This document shows positions 41,162-51,538 of a stretch of DNA of 64,000 bases, piece by piece. The translations under genes were made by a program, and so were the position numbers. Source of the DNA: Prochlorococcus sp. AG-347-M18. Its GTDB lineage: Bacteria; Cyanobacteriota; Cyanobacteriia; PCC-6307; Cyanobiaceae. The DNA lies in contig QCCT01000001.1 in assembly GCA_003281165.1 (NCBI GenBank), positions 112,444 through 176,443 on the forward strand, given 5' to 3'. The notes below the pieces were generated by a model, which had not been told where the DNA came from, did no database searches, and worked only from the letters and a program-made list of their open reading frames with translations. How positions within the stretch are numbered: position 1 is the stretch's first letter; the number at the start of each line of letters is the position of its first letter.

Positions 41162-41983
41162 CTAAACAACAGAAGGAACGGTCTTGGTTACATCAAGATT
41201 CTCTATAGGCAATTGAGCTAAACCTCCTTCAGGAATTATTCTTTTAATTTGAATTGGGCCATATAAGGAGTTAATTTGTTTAATTTCAATTTTGTTTTCA
41301 GATGATAAAAATAACAAGGCCCAAAAAACCCCCAAACGATCTTTATCTAAATCATTTTTTACAACAGTTTGCCATTTCTCAACTAGATATTCAAAATCTG
41401 TCCACTGTAATGCTTTTTCCCACCCATCAATGAATTTACCTAGTGCTTTAGTGGTTTCCGGTAGTTTCTCACGATGCGCTAATGATTTTACTTGAGAAAT
41501 TAAAGCTTTATCTGAATATTTTTTATTTCTTTTTCTCTTCATTAGTAGAAGGTCTTGGGTTTCTATAACTTCAGCAATAGACTCTAACTGACTTACCAGT
41601 TCTCCCAGAGTTGTTGTACGTTTGAGAATTGGTTGTGCTATTGACCTCCTCCTTAAATATTTTTCAGGATATTTTGGTATATCAAATTCTTGGTCAATCC
41701 AATCTTGATCATCCAAGTCAAAATCATCTTCAAAATCGGAAGAATTATCTTTGAAAACATCAGATTCCAAAACTTGAGCCTTTAAATTAACTAGTACGGA
41801 AGCAGCAAAAAAAGCTTCGCTTGTCTCAGATAAATCCCTATGATAGGAACTTTTGCTATATGGTTTGCAGCCGAAAGATTGTGAATATTGCTCTAAAAAA
41901 CTATCAATTACACTTATTACATCAATATCCCATGGATCAAGATCACCTTTACCTGCAGCGTCTTGAAGAAACTTAATCAACAA
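41162..41983 (-). CDS. scpA: Segregation and condensation protein A
   Basis: ScpA is the kleisin subunit of the SMC-ScpAB chromosome condensin. The N-terminal region with DLDPWDIDVISVIDSFL, an acidic middle and the C-terminal winged-helix region (FWALLFLSSENKIEIKQ) support this. I give the only TTG start near the conserved region (41983), but the frame is open further upstream and reads QLGPRLLIKFLQDAA, which resembles the family's FxGPLxLLLxLI entry. The true start may be a rare codon such as ATT at 42008-42010. scpB is not adjacent. Confidence 0.85.
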   Translation of the reverse strand: MLIKFLQDAAGKGDLDPWDIDVISVIDSFLEQYSQSFGCKPYSKSSYHRDLSETSEAFFAASVLVNLKAQVLESDVFKDNSSDFEDDFDLDDQDWIDQEFDIPKYPEKYLRRRSIAQPILKRTTTLGELVSQLESIAEVIETQDLLLMKRKRNKKYSDKALISQVKSLAHREKLPETTKALGKFIDGWEKALQWTDFEYLVEKWQTVVKNDLDKDRLGVFWALLFLSSENKIEIKQINSLYGPIQIKRIIPEGGLAQLPIENLDVTKTVPSVV

Positions 41984-42106
41984 TCTAGGCCCTAATTGTT
42001 GTTTAGGAATAGGGTTGTAGTTAGATATTTTTAAATTGGTAATAACTATACATAAGATATACCCTTAATTATTTAATGCCAAACAATATCGCATTAATTT
42101 TAAAAA

Positions 42107-43747
42107 TTATATATTTGGAGCTTTTAGGATCTCATTTGTTTTGGTGCCTGAAAAAATATTTGTTTTCACAGCACTTTTAACTGCAGTTAAATCTCGATCG
42201 ACCAAATTATTGATAGATGCAATATAACTTTCAGTAACTAATCTAGGGTACAAACCTATTCCAATAATCGGTAAAAGTAAACAAGCAATAATATAAACTT
42301 CCCTTGGCTCTGCATCTATAAGTTTTCGTTCTTCGATCAATTTAGGATTTTCTTTACCAAAGAAAATTTCTCGTAACATTGAAAGTAGATAAATAGGAGT
42401 AAGTATTACACCGATAGCAGCTAAAGAAGCCATCACTACCCTAAACGGAAGTGTATACACTTCATCAGTAACAAATCCTGTAAATACCATCAATTCGGAA
42501 ACAAATCCGCTCATACCAGGCAAAGCTAGGGAAGCAAGAGAGCAAGCAGTCCATAGGGCAAACATGATTCTCATTTTTTGTCCTACACCACTCATTTCAT
42601 CAAGTTTAAGAGTCTTTGTTCTGTCATAGGTGGCACCAACAAGAAAAAATAAACTTGCACCGATTAATCCATGACTAACCATTTGCAGCATAGCTCCACT
42701 TGTTCCAAGGCTACTAAAACTTCCTATACCAATAAGAACGAAACCCATATGACTTATCGAACTATAGGCAATTTTTCTTTTAAGATTTCTTTGAGCAAAG
42801 GAAGTTAATGCAGCATAAATTATATTGACTACCCCAAGAACTATTAATAATGGGGCAAATTGAGCATGAGCAACGGGTAATAATTGTGCATTAAATCTTA
42901 AAAGAGCATATCCCCCCATCTTTAATAAAATTCCTGCTAGAAGCATATGAACAGGAGCTGTAGCCTCTCCATGAGCATCTGGAAGCCAAGTATGAAGAGG
43001 TACTATTGGTAGTTTCACTCCAAATGCAATTAAAAGCCCGGCATAACATAATATTTGGAATTTTTGACTAAAATCTTGAGCTGCCAAGTGAGAAAACTCA
43101 AAATTAGGAATTTCTGTACCATAGAAACCCATTGCTAACGCTGCCAAAAGAATAAAGATAGAACTGCCAGCTGTGTAAATAATGAATTTTGTTGCTGCAT
43201 ATTGTCGATTTTTGCCACCCCATATAGCCAATAATAAATAAACGGGTATTAACTCAAGTTCCCAAGTTAGAAAGAATAAAAGCATATCTTGTACAGCAAA
43301 CACAGCTATTTGCCCACCATCCATAACCAATATCAAAAAGAAAAATAACTTTGGTTTGAACTTGACTGGCCATGCAGCAAGAACTGCTAAAGCAGTTATA
43401 AAACTAGTCAATAATATTAACGGCATAGACATACCATCTGCGCCAACAGACCAAGTAAGACCTAAATCAGGGAGCCAGCTAATATTTTCTTTCAGTTGAA
43501 CATTTTCATTACCAATATCAAAGCCATTTATATATGAACCTACAGTTATTAAAAAAGTTATTAATGCAATAGACAATGCAAACCATCTAACCTCTTTGCC
43601 ATCACCTTTATCTGGGAAAAAAGGTATCACAAATGCACTTCCAATGGGGAATAAAATTGAAGCAGATAACCAAGGAAAATTTGACAATCCAGCTCCTAAA
43701 GTTCCCAACATTTGTGTCGCAAAATGTGTATAAAAATAAGTACTCAA
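42107..43747 (-). CDS. ndhD: NAD(P)H-quinone oxidoreductase subunit 4 (NdhD)
   Basis: Proton-pumping antiporter-like membrane subunit of NDH-1 (NuoM family) with about 14 helices. Recognisable parts are the [19 protein letters not shown] helix, the [18 protein letters not shown] segment with the key lysine helix, and [19 protein letters not shown]. Its 546 residues are standard. It follows ndhF by 85 bases on the same strand. Association with ndhF suggests the NDH-1L (D1/F1) type used for respiration and cyclic flow; this sub-typing is inference. Confidence 0.97.
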   Translation of the reverse strand: MSTYFYTHFATQMLGTLGAGLSNFPWLSASILFPIGSAFVIPFFPDKGDGKEVRWFALSIALITFLITVGSYINGFDIGNENVQLKENISWLPDLGLTWSVGADGMSMPLILLTSFITALAVLAAWPVKFKPKLFFFLILVMDGGQIAVFAVQDMLLFFLTWELELIPVYLLLAIWGGKNRQYAATKFIIYTAGSSIFILLAALAMGFYGTEIPNFEFSHLAAQDFSQKFQILCYAGLLIAFGVKLPIVPLHTWLPDAHGEATAPVHMLLAGILLKMGGYALLRFNAQLLPVAHAQFAPLLIVLGVVNIIYAALTSFAQRNLKRKIAYSSISHMGFVLIGIGSFSSLGTSGAMLQMVSHGLIGASLFFLVGATYDRTKTLKLDEMSGVGQKMRIMFALWTACSLASLALPGMSGFVSELMVFTGFVTDEVYTLPFRVVMASLAAIGVILTPIYLLSMLREIFFGKENPKLIEERKLIDAEPREVYIIACLLLPIIGIGLYPRLVTESYIASINNLVDRDLTAVKSAVKTNIFSGTKTNEILKAPNI

Positions 43748-43832
43748 TTTAATAAGGAATTTATCTTAAATAAAGTCTAGAAATTTTCTGTATTTTTTCA
43801 CCCCAATGGACAGTGAAGACACACAATTGTAA

Positions 43833-45854
43833 TTAAGATACTTGTGGAGATTGAATACCAAATATAGCAACTAGTAGAATTACTCCTCCAAAAACAATAA
43901 GCGCATAAAATTGAGCCCTACCAGTCTCAAAATATTTTAAACCTTCTCCACTACCTAAAGTTACGAGTCCAGTAAGATTTACGACACCATCAACAACCTT
44001 AGAATCAACCTCTAAGACTTCTTTAGCAAGTTTTCTACTTCCCTTTACAAAAAGTTTTTCATTAATATCATCTAGATACCATTTATTAGATAAAAACCTG
44101 TTGATACTAGGAAACTTTTCGGCAAATAAAACTGATAAATTAATTTTTTTCACAAAATATGCCTGATAAGCAATAATGATTCCAGCTGATGCAATAAGAA
44201 CTGAAGCTATTGCTAAAGGCAAAAATTCTTTTAATTCGAAAGCTTTTGCAGCAGTATCTGCTTCTTCAGGATCTAGTAGATTTGCAATTTTGCTATCCCA
44301 TGGAAGTCCCATAAAACCTATAATTAGAGACGGTACAGCTAGAAATACCAAGGGAAATGTCATTGACCAGGGTGACTCATGAATAGAGCCATGTTCTTCA
44401 TGCTGTTCTTCATTTTCTTCATCTTGGTTTGTTTTAGAGGCTATTAAAAGCTCTTTTTGCAATTCTTTATTCTCCCCTCTAAAATCTCCTTCAAATGTCA
44501 AGAAATAAAGCCTAAACATATAAAAAGCAGTCATACCAGCTGTTAGAAGTCCTATAAACCAAAAAGCTGGAAAAGATATAAAAGCATTTCCTAGGATCTC
44601 ATCTTTGCTCCAAAAACCTGCCAATGGGGGAATACCACTAATTGCTACACAACCTATTAAAAATGTTGTTGAGGTATATGGCATTTTTTTTCTTAAACCG
44701 CCCATTAATCTCATATCTTGAGCTAATACAGGCTGATGGCCAACTACTTCTTCCATAGCATGTATTACTGAACCAGATCCCAAAAAGAGCATTGCTTTAA
44801 AGCAAGCATGAGTCACTAAATGAAAAATTCCCGCAACTGGTGCTCCGCAACCCATTGCAAGCATCATATACCCAAGCTGAGAGACTGTGCTATAAGCTAA
44901 ACCTTTTTTTAAATCCATTTGGGTCAAAGCTATAGAGGCTCCTAAAAAACAAGTAATGGTACCAACTAAAGCAATAATGAACTGAATAGAAGGGAATATT
45001 GAATACAAAGGTTGAAGTCTTGCTACAAGAAATATGCCTGCAGCAACCATTGTCGCAGCATGGATAAGTGCAGAAATAGGTGTAGGGCCTTCCATCGCAT
45101 CAGGCAACCACACATGAAGAGGAAACTGAGCAGATTTTGCCATTGGCCCTAAAAAAACTAAAAAACAAAGCAATAAAGCAGCCCAAATAGGTATCGAATT
45201 ATCAGATATAGATTGAGAAATTCCAGTGGCTATTTCATTAAAATCAAAACTATTTGTTGCCCAAAATAGGCCAAGAATTCCTAGTAATAATCCAAAATCT
45301 CCCACTCTATTAACAACAAATGCTTTTTGTGCAGCGTGGGCAGCGCCATCTCTGTCATACCAAAAACCAACCAACAAATAAGAACACATTCCAACTAATT
45401 CCCAAAAAACATAAATTTCTAATAAATTCGGACTAACTATTAATCCCATCATTGAACTACTAAATAATGCTAAATATGTAAAAAATCTGACATAACCTTT
45501 GTCATGCGCCATATAACCATGAGAGTAAATCATCACCAGCAACGTTATAGTCGTTACAAGAGCAAGCATTACACTCCCCAAAGGATCAAGGACAAAACCC
45601 ATCGGGATTGTAAAATCCCCAGCACTAGCCCATACAAATAATTTTTCTACAGATTGATAACCATTAATTTGTTCAATCAAAGCTTTGTAACTAATTACTG
45701 CAGAAATGCCAACAAAAGAGATAAGACCTACAGAAACAATTTCTCTAGAATTATTAATTTTCTTGTTAATACTTATTAGGCCTAATCCAGAAAGCACTGC
45801 TCCAATAAGAGGAAAAACAGGAATTAACCAGGCAATTTCTGAAGCTTGAGGCAT
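43833..45854 (-). CDS. ndhF: NAD(P)H-quinone oxidoreductase subunit 5 (NdhF)
   Basis: NuoL-type antiporter-like subunit, with many membrane helices and a long C-terminal lateral helix. Diagnostic stretches are NLLEIYVFWELVGMCSYLLVGFW, FPLHVWLPDAMEGPTPISALIHAATMV, TQMDLKKGLAYSTVSQLGYM and the HACFKAMLFL helix. A His/Glu-rich loop (EENEEQHEEHGS) is near residue 480. Its 673 residues are normal for NdhF1. It lies 34 bases after the Z-ISO gene and before ndhD on the same strand. Confidence 0.97.
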   Translation of the reverse strand: MPQASEIAWLIPVFPLIGAVLSGLGLISINKKINNSREIVSVGLISFVGISAVISYKALIEQINGYQSVEKLFVWASAGDFTIPMGFVLDPLGSVMLALVTTITLLVMIYSHGYMAHDKGYVRFFTYLALFSSSMMGLIVSPNLLEIYVFWELVGMCSYLLVGFWYDRDGAAHAAQKAFVVNRVGDFGLLLGILGLFWATNSFDFNEIATGISQSISDNSIPIWAALLLCFLVFLGPMAKSAQFPLHVWLPDAMEGPTPISALIHAATMVAAGIFLVARLQPLYSIFPSIQFIIALVGTITCFLGASIALTQMDLKKGLAYSTVSQLGYMMLAMGCGAPVAGIFHLVTHACFKAMLFLGSGSVIHAMEEVVGHQPVLAQDMRLMGGLRKKMPYTSTTFLIGCVAISGIPPLAGFWSKDEILGNAFISFPAFWFIGLLTAGMTAFYMFRLYFLTFEGDFRGENKELQKELLIASKTNQDEENEEQHEEHGSIHESPWSMTFPLVFLAVPSLIIGFMGLPWDSKIANLLDPEEADTAAKAFELKEFLPLAIASVLIASAGIIIAYQAYFVKKINLSVLFAEKFPSINRFLSNKWYLDDINEKLFVKGSRKLAKEVLEVDSKVVDGVVNLTGLVTLGSGEGLKYFETGRAQFYALIVFGGVILLVAIFGIQSPQVS

Positions 45855-45888
45855 GTTTTAAAAAACTTATATTTAAGATTTTAAACTG

Positions 45889-46617
45889 TCAATTGAAAAA
45901 TTCAGACAAAAATGATGAATTAAATGTTTTAACAGCAATATTTATATATTGATGAGACCACCAAAGGACGCCTATTGCAATTAATATGCCAAGTTGAGAT
46001 AACCTAAAAAATTCTTTAATCTTAAATTCTTGCCTCCCCTCAAGTATTGCCATGAAGGGGATTATGGAAGTATTTTTTTTAAAATTTTCAAATTCTTCTC
46101 CAAATCTATTTGCTAATCTCTTGTCACCATGCCAGATTGCAAAAAGATGATGCAAAACTAAGCCAATAGAAGTTACTAATGTGAATGATGTACCAATCCA
46201 TAAAGTATGAGCAAAACACCAAATTATCTGACCAAATGCTTGAGGATGTCTTGTAATTCGCATTATCCCAGTTCCATAGATTCGCACTTTAGGTTTTAAA
46301 ACCGAAGGAATTTCTAGCAAATTGTAAGTAGCGGGATATAAAAATAAAAAACTTATTGCAGTTAAGAACCAAACGACTATAAAAACAAAATTATTGCCCT
46401 GTAAATTCCATAATCTGATTCCATCATATCTATGAGCCAAAAAATAACTGATCAAGATAATTGCAGATGGCAAACTTAAAAAAACAAAACATAACCGCCA
46501 TAATCTCGGACCCATAATAGATTCTGCTTTGATTCTTAAAGCAGCTCCCCCACTATGAATTACCGCAAAAATCAAAATCAAAAGCAAAATGATTAGGGAA
46601 GTTTTATGAGTCTCCAT
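45889..46617 (-). CDS. NnrU-family membrane protein, probable 15-cis-zeta-carotene isomerase (Z-ISO)
   Basis: A membrane protein of 242 residues with about six hydrophobic helices. The sequence follows the plant Z-ISO pattern closely: FAVIHSGGAALR, HRYDGIRLWNLQG, GTGIMRITRHPQAFGQIIWC, AHTLWIG, LHHLFAIWHGDKRLANRFGEEF and IPFMAILEGRQ. Z-ISO is a haem protein that isomerises 9,15,9'-tricis-zeta-carotene between the two desaturases. H21 and H137 are spaced (116 residues) like the reported plant haem ligands. phytoene desaturase and synthase lie about 2 kb away. Activity is not proven. The gene leads the Z-ISO-ndhF-ndhD run and diverges from rbcR. Confidence 0.85.
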   Translation of the reverse strand: METHKTSLIILLLILIFAVIHSGGAALRIKAESIMGPRLWRLCFVFLSLPSAIILISYFLAHRYDGIRLWNLQGNNFVFIVVWFLTAISFLFLYPATYNLLEIPSVLKPKVRIYGTGIMRITRHPQAFGQIIWCFAHTLWIGTSFTLVTSIGLVLHHLFAIWHGDKRLANRFGEEFENFKKNTSIIPFMAILEGRQEFKIKEFFRLSQLGILIAIGVLWWSHQYINIAVKTFNSSFLSEFFN

Positions 46618-46644
46618 ATATTTAAAATGTTCAAATAATTTTTG

Positions 46645-46657
46645 TTCTTAACAAGAA
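46645..46657. promoter_or_regulatory. Perfect 13-bp palindrome of T-N11-A type, candidate LysR-regulator site
   Basis: The sequence TTCTTAACAAGAA is a perfect inverted repeat with a 3-base centre, lying in the 83-base gap between the divergent Z-ISO and rbcR genes. LysR-type regulators often bind T-N11-A sites in the promoter they share with a divergent target and repress their own gene. Location and shape suggest an autoregulatory RbcR site. In an A+T-rich genome such a palindrome can also occur by chance. Confidence 0.35.
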
Positions 46658-46700
46658 TGCTCCAAGGCATTAGAATTATAAGAAATCGTAGGCATAATAG

Positions 46701-47645
46701 ATGCCAGAATTACCTTTTACACTCGACCAATTAAGAATATTAAAAGCTATAGCAGCTCAAGGAAGTTTTAAAAAAGCTGCAGATCTCTTATATGTAACCC
46801 AACCTGCCGTAAGTTTACAAATACAAAATTTAGAAAAACAACTTGAAATAACAATTTTCGACAGAGGTGGTAGGAAGGCTCTATTGACTGAAGCAGGAAG
46901 ACTATTACTGGAATATTGTGAACGAATTTTGAATCAATGCGACGAAGCTTGCAAAGCTATTGAAGATTTAAATAGCTTAAAAGGTGGAACTCTTGTTATT
47001 GGAGCGAGCCAAACAACGGGGACCTATTTAATGCCGAGAATGATAGGACTATTTAGACAAAAATACCCTGATGTATCTGTTCAACTTCAAGTTCATAGTA
47101 CGAGAAGAACTGGTTGGAGTGTCGCCAATGGACAAATTGACTTAGCCATTATTGGCGGACAATTACCTGGAGATTTGGAAAATTTGCTACAAGTAATTCC
47201 TTATGCCACTGATGAATTGGCATTAGTTTTACCATCTAAACATCCACTTTCGACCAAAAAAGAACTTCTAAAAGAAGACTTATACAAATTAAATTTTGTA
47301 ACATTAGACTCACAATCTACAACAAGAAAAGTTGTTGACAAACTTCTCCAAGATTCTGGGCTTGATATTCAAAGATTAAAAATTGAGATGGAACTTAACT
47401 CTCTTGAAGCAATCAAGAATGCGGTTCAATCAGGTTTAGGTGCTTCCTTTTTGCCTGTTGTTTCTATTGAAAGAGAATTATCGGCTGGAACAATCCACAA
47501 AGCATTCATTGCTGATTTAGAGGTTAAAAGAGAACTTAAATTAATTACTAATCCATCAAGATATACATCAAGAGCATCAGAAGTATTTCAGAAAAACATT
47601 CTTCCACAATTTGCTAGTTTAGAAAGTCCTTTGAGGCATATATAA
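46701..47645 (+). CDS. rbcR: LysR-type regulator of the RbcR/Ycf30 family
   Basis: An N-terminal winged helix-turn-helix ([22 protein letters not shown], then [14 protein letters not shown]) is followed by a substrate-binding domain from about residue 95. The segments [21 protein letters not shown] and [21 protein letters not shown] match the RbcR/Ycf30 group that controls RuBisCO and carbon-concentrating genes, more closely than NdhR/CcmR. Its 314 residues are standard. It is divergent from Z-ISO-ndhF-ndhD. The effector is unknown here; relatives sense RuBP, 2-phosphoglycolate, 2-oxoglutarate or NADP(H). Confidence 0.88.
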   Translation: MPELPFTLDQLRILKAIAAQGSFKKAADLLYVTQPAVSLQIQNLEKQLEITIFDRGGRKALLTEAGRLLLEYCERILNQCDEACKAIEDLNSLKGGTLVIGASQTTGTYLMPRMIGLFRQKYPDVSVQLQVHSTRRTGWSVANGQIDLAIIGGQLPGDLENLLQVIPYATDELALVLPSKHPLSTKKELLKEDLYKLNFVTLDSQSTTRKVVDKLLQDSGLDIQRLKIEMELNSLEAIKNAVQSGLGASFLPVVSIERELSAGTIHKAFIADLEVKRELKLITNPSRYTSRASEVFQKNILPQFASLESPLRHI

Positions 47646-47651
47646 TTTCGA

Positions 47652-48275
47652 TCAAAACTGAACTGCTTCTTTGTTAATACCTACCCCGCCGTCTTCGGCT
47701 TGTCCATCTCCTTTTATTATAAATTTATTTTCATTTACATCAGTCTGATAAACGCATTTTACTATTGGCTTATCTCTTATAGAACCAATGTAAGCAAAAG
47801 TATTCATCCTTTGCTTACATTCTCTTACATCTTCATTACTGATTGCGCCCTGTTTTTGTAACACTGTCCAATTCTCTCTTCTAATCACACACCCTGGCTG
47901 AAGAGCTGGTTGCGTTACAAAACTAGTAGATGGATTTAGAGTCGTATACATTTCAACATCGATAACAAAAGCGCTTGCGCCCCATTGTCTGCAAAATTCG
48001 GGGTCAGGAACGGCCATATCTAATTGTTGTTGACTTGCTATATTGCCCTGCCCGCCATCAGTTGTACTGGTAATAGCGCTCCCGATGCCAACTCCTAAAA
48101 TTAATACTCCAGCAAGTACGGCAATGGTTCCTGTACTAAAGTTGATCTTTTGTTCAGAAGAAGCAGGCAATCTATTGCTTCTTTGATCATATGGATCCAT
48201 GTCCCTTGGATTTGGAGGATAATAACTTCTATTTGAGCCTCTTCTTGGCCTTCTATTTGATGGTGGTCTATTCAC
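47652..48275 (-). CDS. DUF3172 membrane protein
   Basis: 207 residues. The first 45 are rich in Arg, Pro, Asn and Tyr ([16 protein letters not shown]). One membrane helix follows at about 48-68, then a soluble domain with conserved cysteines ([36 protein letters not shown]). This matches DUF3172, a cyanobacterial and plant-plastid family of unknown function. Its ATG overlaps the stop of ndhM by 4 bases, so the two genes are coupled. Topology (C-domain likely lumenal or periplasmic) is inferred. Confidence 0.82.
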   Translation of the reverse strand: MNRPPSNRRPRRGSNRSYYPPNPRDMDPYDQRSNRLPASSEQKINFSTGTIAVLAGVLILGVGIGSAITSTTDGGQGNIASQQQLDMAVPDPEFCRQWGASAFVIDVEMYTTLNPSTSFVTQPALQPGCVIRRENWTVLQKQGAISNEDVRECKQRMNTFAYIGSIRDKPIVKCVYQTDVNENKFIIKGDGQAEDGGVGINKEAVQF

Positions 48276-48619
48276 AGTACTTCATTAGTTTTTGGTAAAC
48301 CCATTGAATAATTCATTACTCTACAATCAGGGTTATAACTAAGCTGACCGTTTTGAAGCAAAAATTTAATTAAACCTTCGATTTCTGATCCTATTTTTCG
48401 AAGTTCATAATCATCTAAATCCTTTCCTGCTCTCTCTTTTATTAATTCATTGAATTTTTTATTTATTTTGTTCAGAGAATCTTCGTTCCAAATAAATTCG
48501 TTATCGGGATCCAAATCAAGAGTTAGTTTATTGGGATGAAACTTTAATTCTTCATCTACTACTTCTGCAGTAAAAATTCTTACATGCCTAGTAGTCGATT
48601 TTAAAAGCATTTTTTCCAT
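48272..48619 (-). CDS. ndhM: NAD(P)H-quinone oxidoreductase subunit M
   Basis: A small hydrophilic subunit specific to photosynthetic NDH-1, with no counterpart in E. coli complex I. The sequence begins [17 protein letters not shown] and ends with [19 protein letters not shown], both strongly conserved in NdhM. Its 115 residues are standard. It is translationally coupled to the DUF3172 gene by a 4-base overlap, and diverges from crtP. Confidence 0.95.
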   Translation of the reverse strand: MEKMLLKSTTRHVRIFTAEVVDEELKFHPNKLTLDLDPDNEFIWNEDSLNKINKKFNELIKERAGKDLDDYELRKIGSEIEGLIKFLLQNGQLSYNPDCRVMNYSMGLPKTNEVL

Positions 48620-48667
48620 AATTTTACGAAATAATCAACGAAAAAAACTATTATGTTCTAACTTTAA

Positions 48668-50110
<1,443 letters not shown>

Positions 50111-50151
50111 GATTTACATTCCAGTAATTTAAAAATTCATCTAAAAACTTT

Positions 50152-51060
50152 TTGAAAAATTCAATTTCTCAACTAGATCAAGCATATGAGATATGCCGTA
50201 AAGAAACCCAACAATGGGCTAAAACCTTTTACTTGGGAACTCTTCTACTCCCCATAGAGAAGAGAAAAGCTATTTGGGCTATTTATGTTTGGTGTAGAAG
50301 AACAGATGAAATTATGGATAGTAAGGAAGCTGCAACGAAATCAAAAGATGAGCTTTCAGACAATTTAGATGAATGGGAAGAAAACACAAAAAATATTTTT
50401 AAAGGAAATATTAAATCTAAACTTGATTCAGTACTCCTAGATACCATCGAAAAATATCCTCAAGGTATTCAACCATACTTAGATATGATAGAAGGTCAAA
50501 GGATGGATCTTAATAAATTCAGATACAAAGATTTTGATGAATTAAAACTCTATTGTTATAGAGTGGCAGGTACTGTTGGTTTAATGACTCAGAATGTTAT
50601 GGGCATTGATAGTGCTTATACATCTGCTCCATGGAGTGCCAAGCCAGACCCCTCAGAAGCGGCTATAGCTTTAGGTATAGCAAATCAATTAACTAATATA
50701 TTGAGAGATGTTGGAGAAGATAGAGAGAGAGGTAGAATTTATCTCCCACAAGTTGATATTGAAAAATTTAATTATTCTGAAGAAAAACTTTTAAAAGGCG
50801 AAATAGACAATCAATGGAAAGCACTTATGAAGTTCCAATTAACCAGAGCTAGGGAGTGGTTTCAAAAGTCTGAAGATGGAATTAAGTGGCTCTCCTCTGA
50901 CGCAAGATGGCCTGTATGGACATCTTTACGTCTTTACAGAGGCATATTAAATTCAATTGAAAGATTAGACTATGATGTGTTTAATAATAGAGCTTTTGTA
51001 AAAAATTCAGTTAAAGCTTTTGAGTTGCCAATATCCTTTTTAATTTCTCGAATTAAATAA
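50152..51060 (+). CDS. crtB: Phytoene synthase
   Basis: It joins two geranylgeranyl diphosphates to phytoene, the first carotenoid-specific step. The first aspartate-rich motif is in RRTDEIMDS at about 46-54, and the second in NILRDVGEDRERGRIYLP. The start is TTG at 50152. Its 302 residues are typical. It is transcribed with crtP and converges with the RRM-protein gene with no gap. Confidence 0.97.
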   Translation: MKNSISQLDQAYEICRKETQQWAKTFYLGTLLLPIEKRKAIWAIYVWCRRTDEIMDSKEAATKSKDELSDNLDEWEENTKNIFKGNIKSKLDSVLLDTIEKYPQGIQPYLDMIEGQRMDLNKFRYKDFDELKLYCYRVAGTVGLMTQNVMGIDSAYTSAPWSAKPDPSEAAIALGIANQLTNILRDVGEDRERGRIYLPQVDIEKFNYSEEKLLKGEIDNQWKALMKFQLTRAREWFQKSEDGIKWLSSDARWPVWTSLRLYRGILNSIERLDYDVFNNRAFVKNSVKAFELPISFLISRIK

Positions 51061-51480
51061 CTAAGCAGGTGTTTTCTGATTAGCTAACAGATCTTTTAGT
51101 TTAGATAGTTCCCCAGCCCATCTTGGATCAGGTGCTTCAAGATTAGGGGCATCGCTATGGACAATTTTCTTAAAATCTTTCCTCTTCTTATTTTTGTTAA
51201 AGTTTCCATTATTTTTTTTGTTAGAAGAAGAATCTTTCTTTTCTGATAACTCTACTCTTAACTTGGAACCATTAAATTCAAAACCATTTAATTTTTGAAT
51301 CAGCAAATTAGCATTTTCTTCATTGTTTGTTGTCGCAAAACCAAACCCCCTACATTCCTTAGTTTCCTTATCTAATACTGCTTTAAATCTAGTCGAATCA
51401 GAAACTGATTTTAAAAGCTTATCAAATTCTTTTGGATTAAATCCTTGTGGTAAATTGCCAATGTAAATGCGAATGCTCAT
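51061..51480 (-). CDS. RNA-binding protein with one RRM (cyanobacterial Rbp type)
   Basis: A single RNA-recognition motif fills about residues 1-80: RNP2 is IYIGNL at 4-9 and RNP1 is CRGFGFATT. A lysine/asparagine-rich low-complexity tail follows (KKDSSSNKKNNGNFNKNKKRK), where many cyanobacterial Rbp proteins have a glycine-rich tail. Such proteins bind mRNA and take part in cold response or thylakoid mRNA localisation. The conserved ending ADPRWAGELSKLKD may be a separate short motif. Targets unknown. Confidence 0.9.
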   Translation of the reverse strand: MSIRIYIGNLPQGFNPKEFDKLLKSVSDSTRFKAVLDKETKECRGFGFATTNNEENANLLIQKLNGFEFNGSKLRVELSEKKDSSSNKKNNGNFNKNKKRKDFKKIVHSDAPNLEAPDPRWAGELSKLKDLLANQKTPA

Positions 51481-51538
51481 AAATTTTTAAAGATGAATTT
51501 GAAGTCTGAACTTCTAAACAAAACTAAGCTATGTGTAT

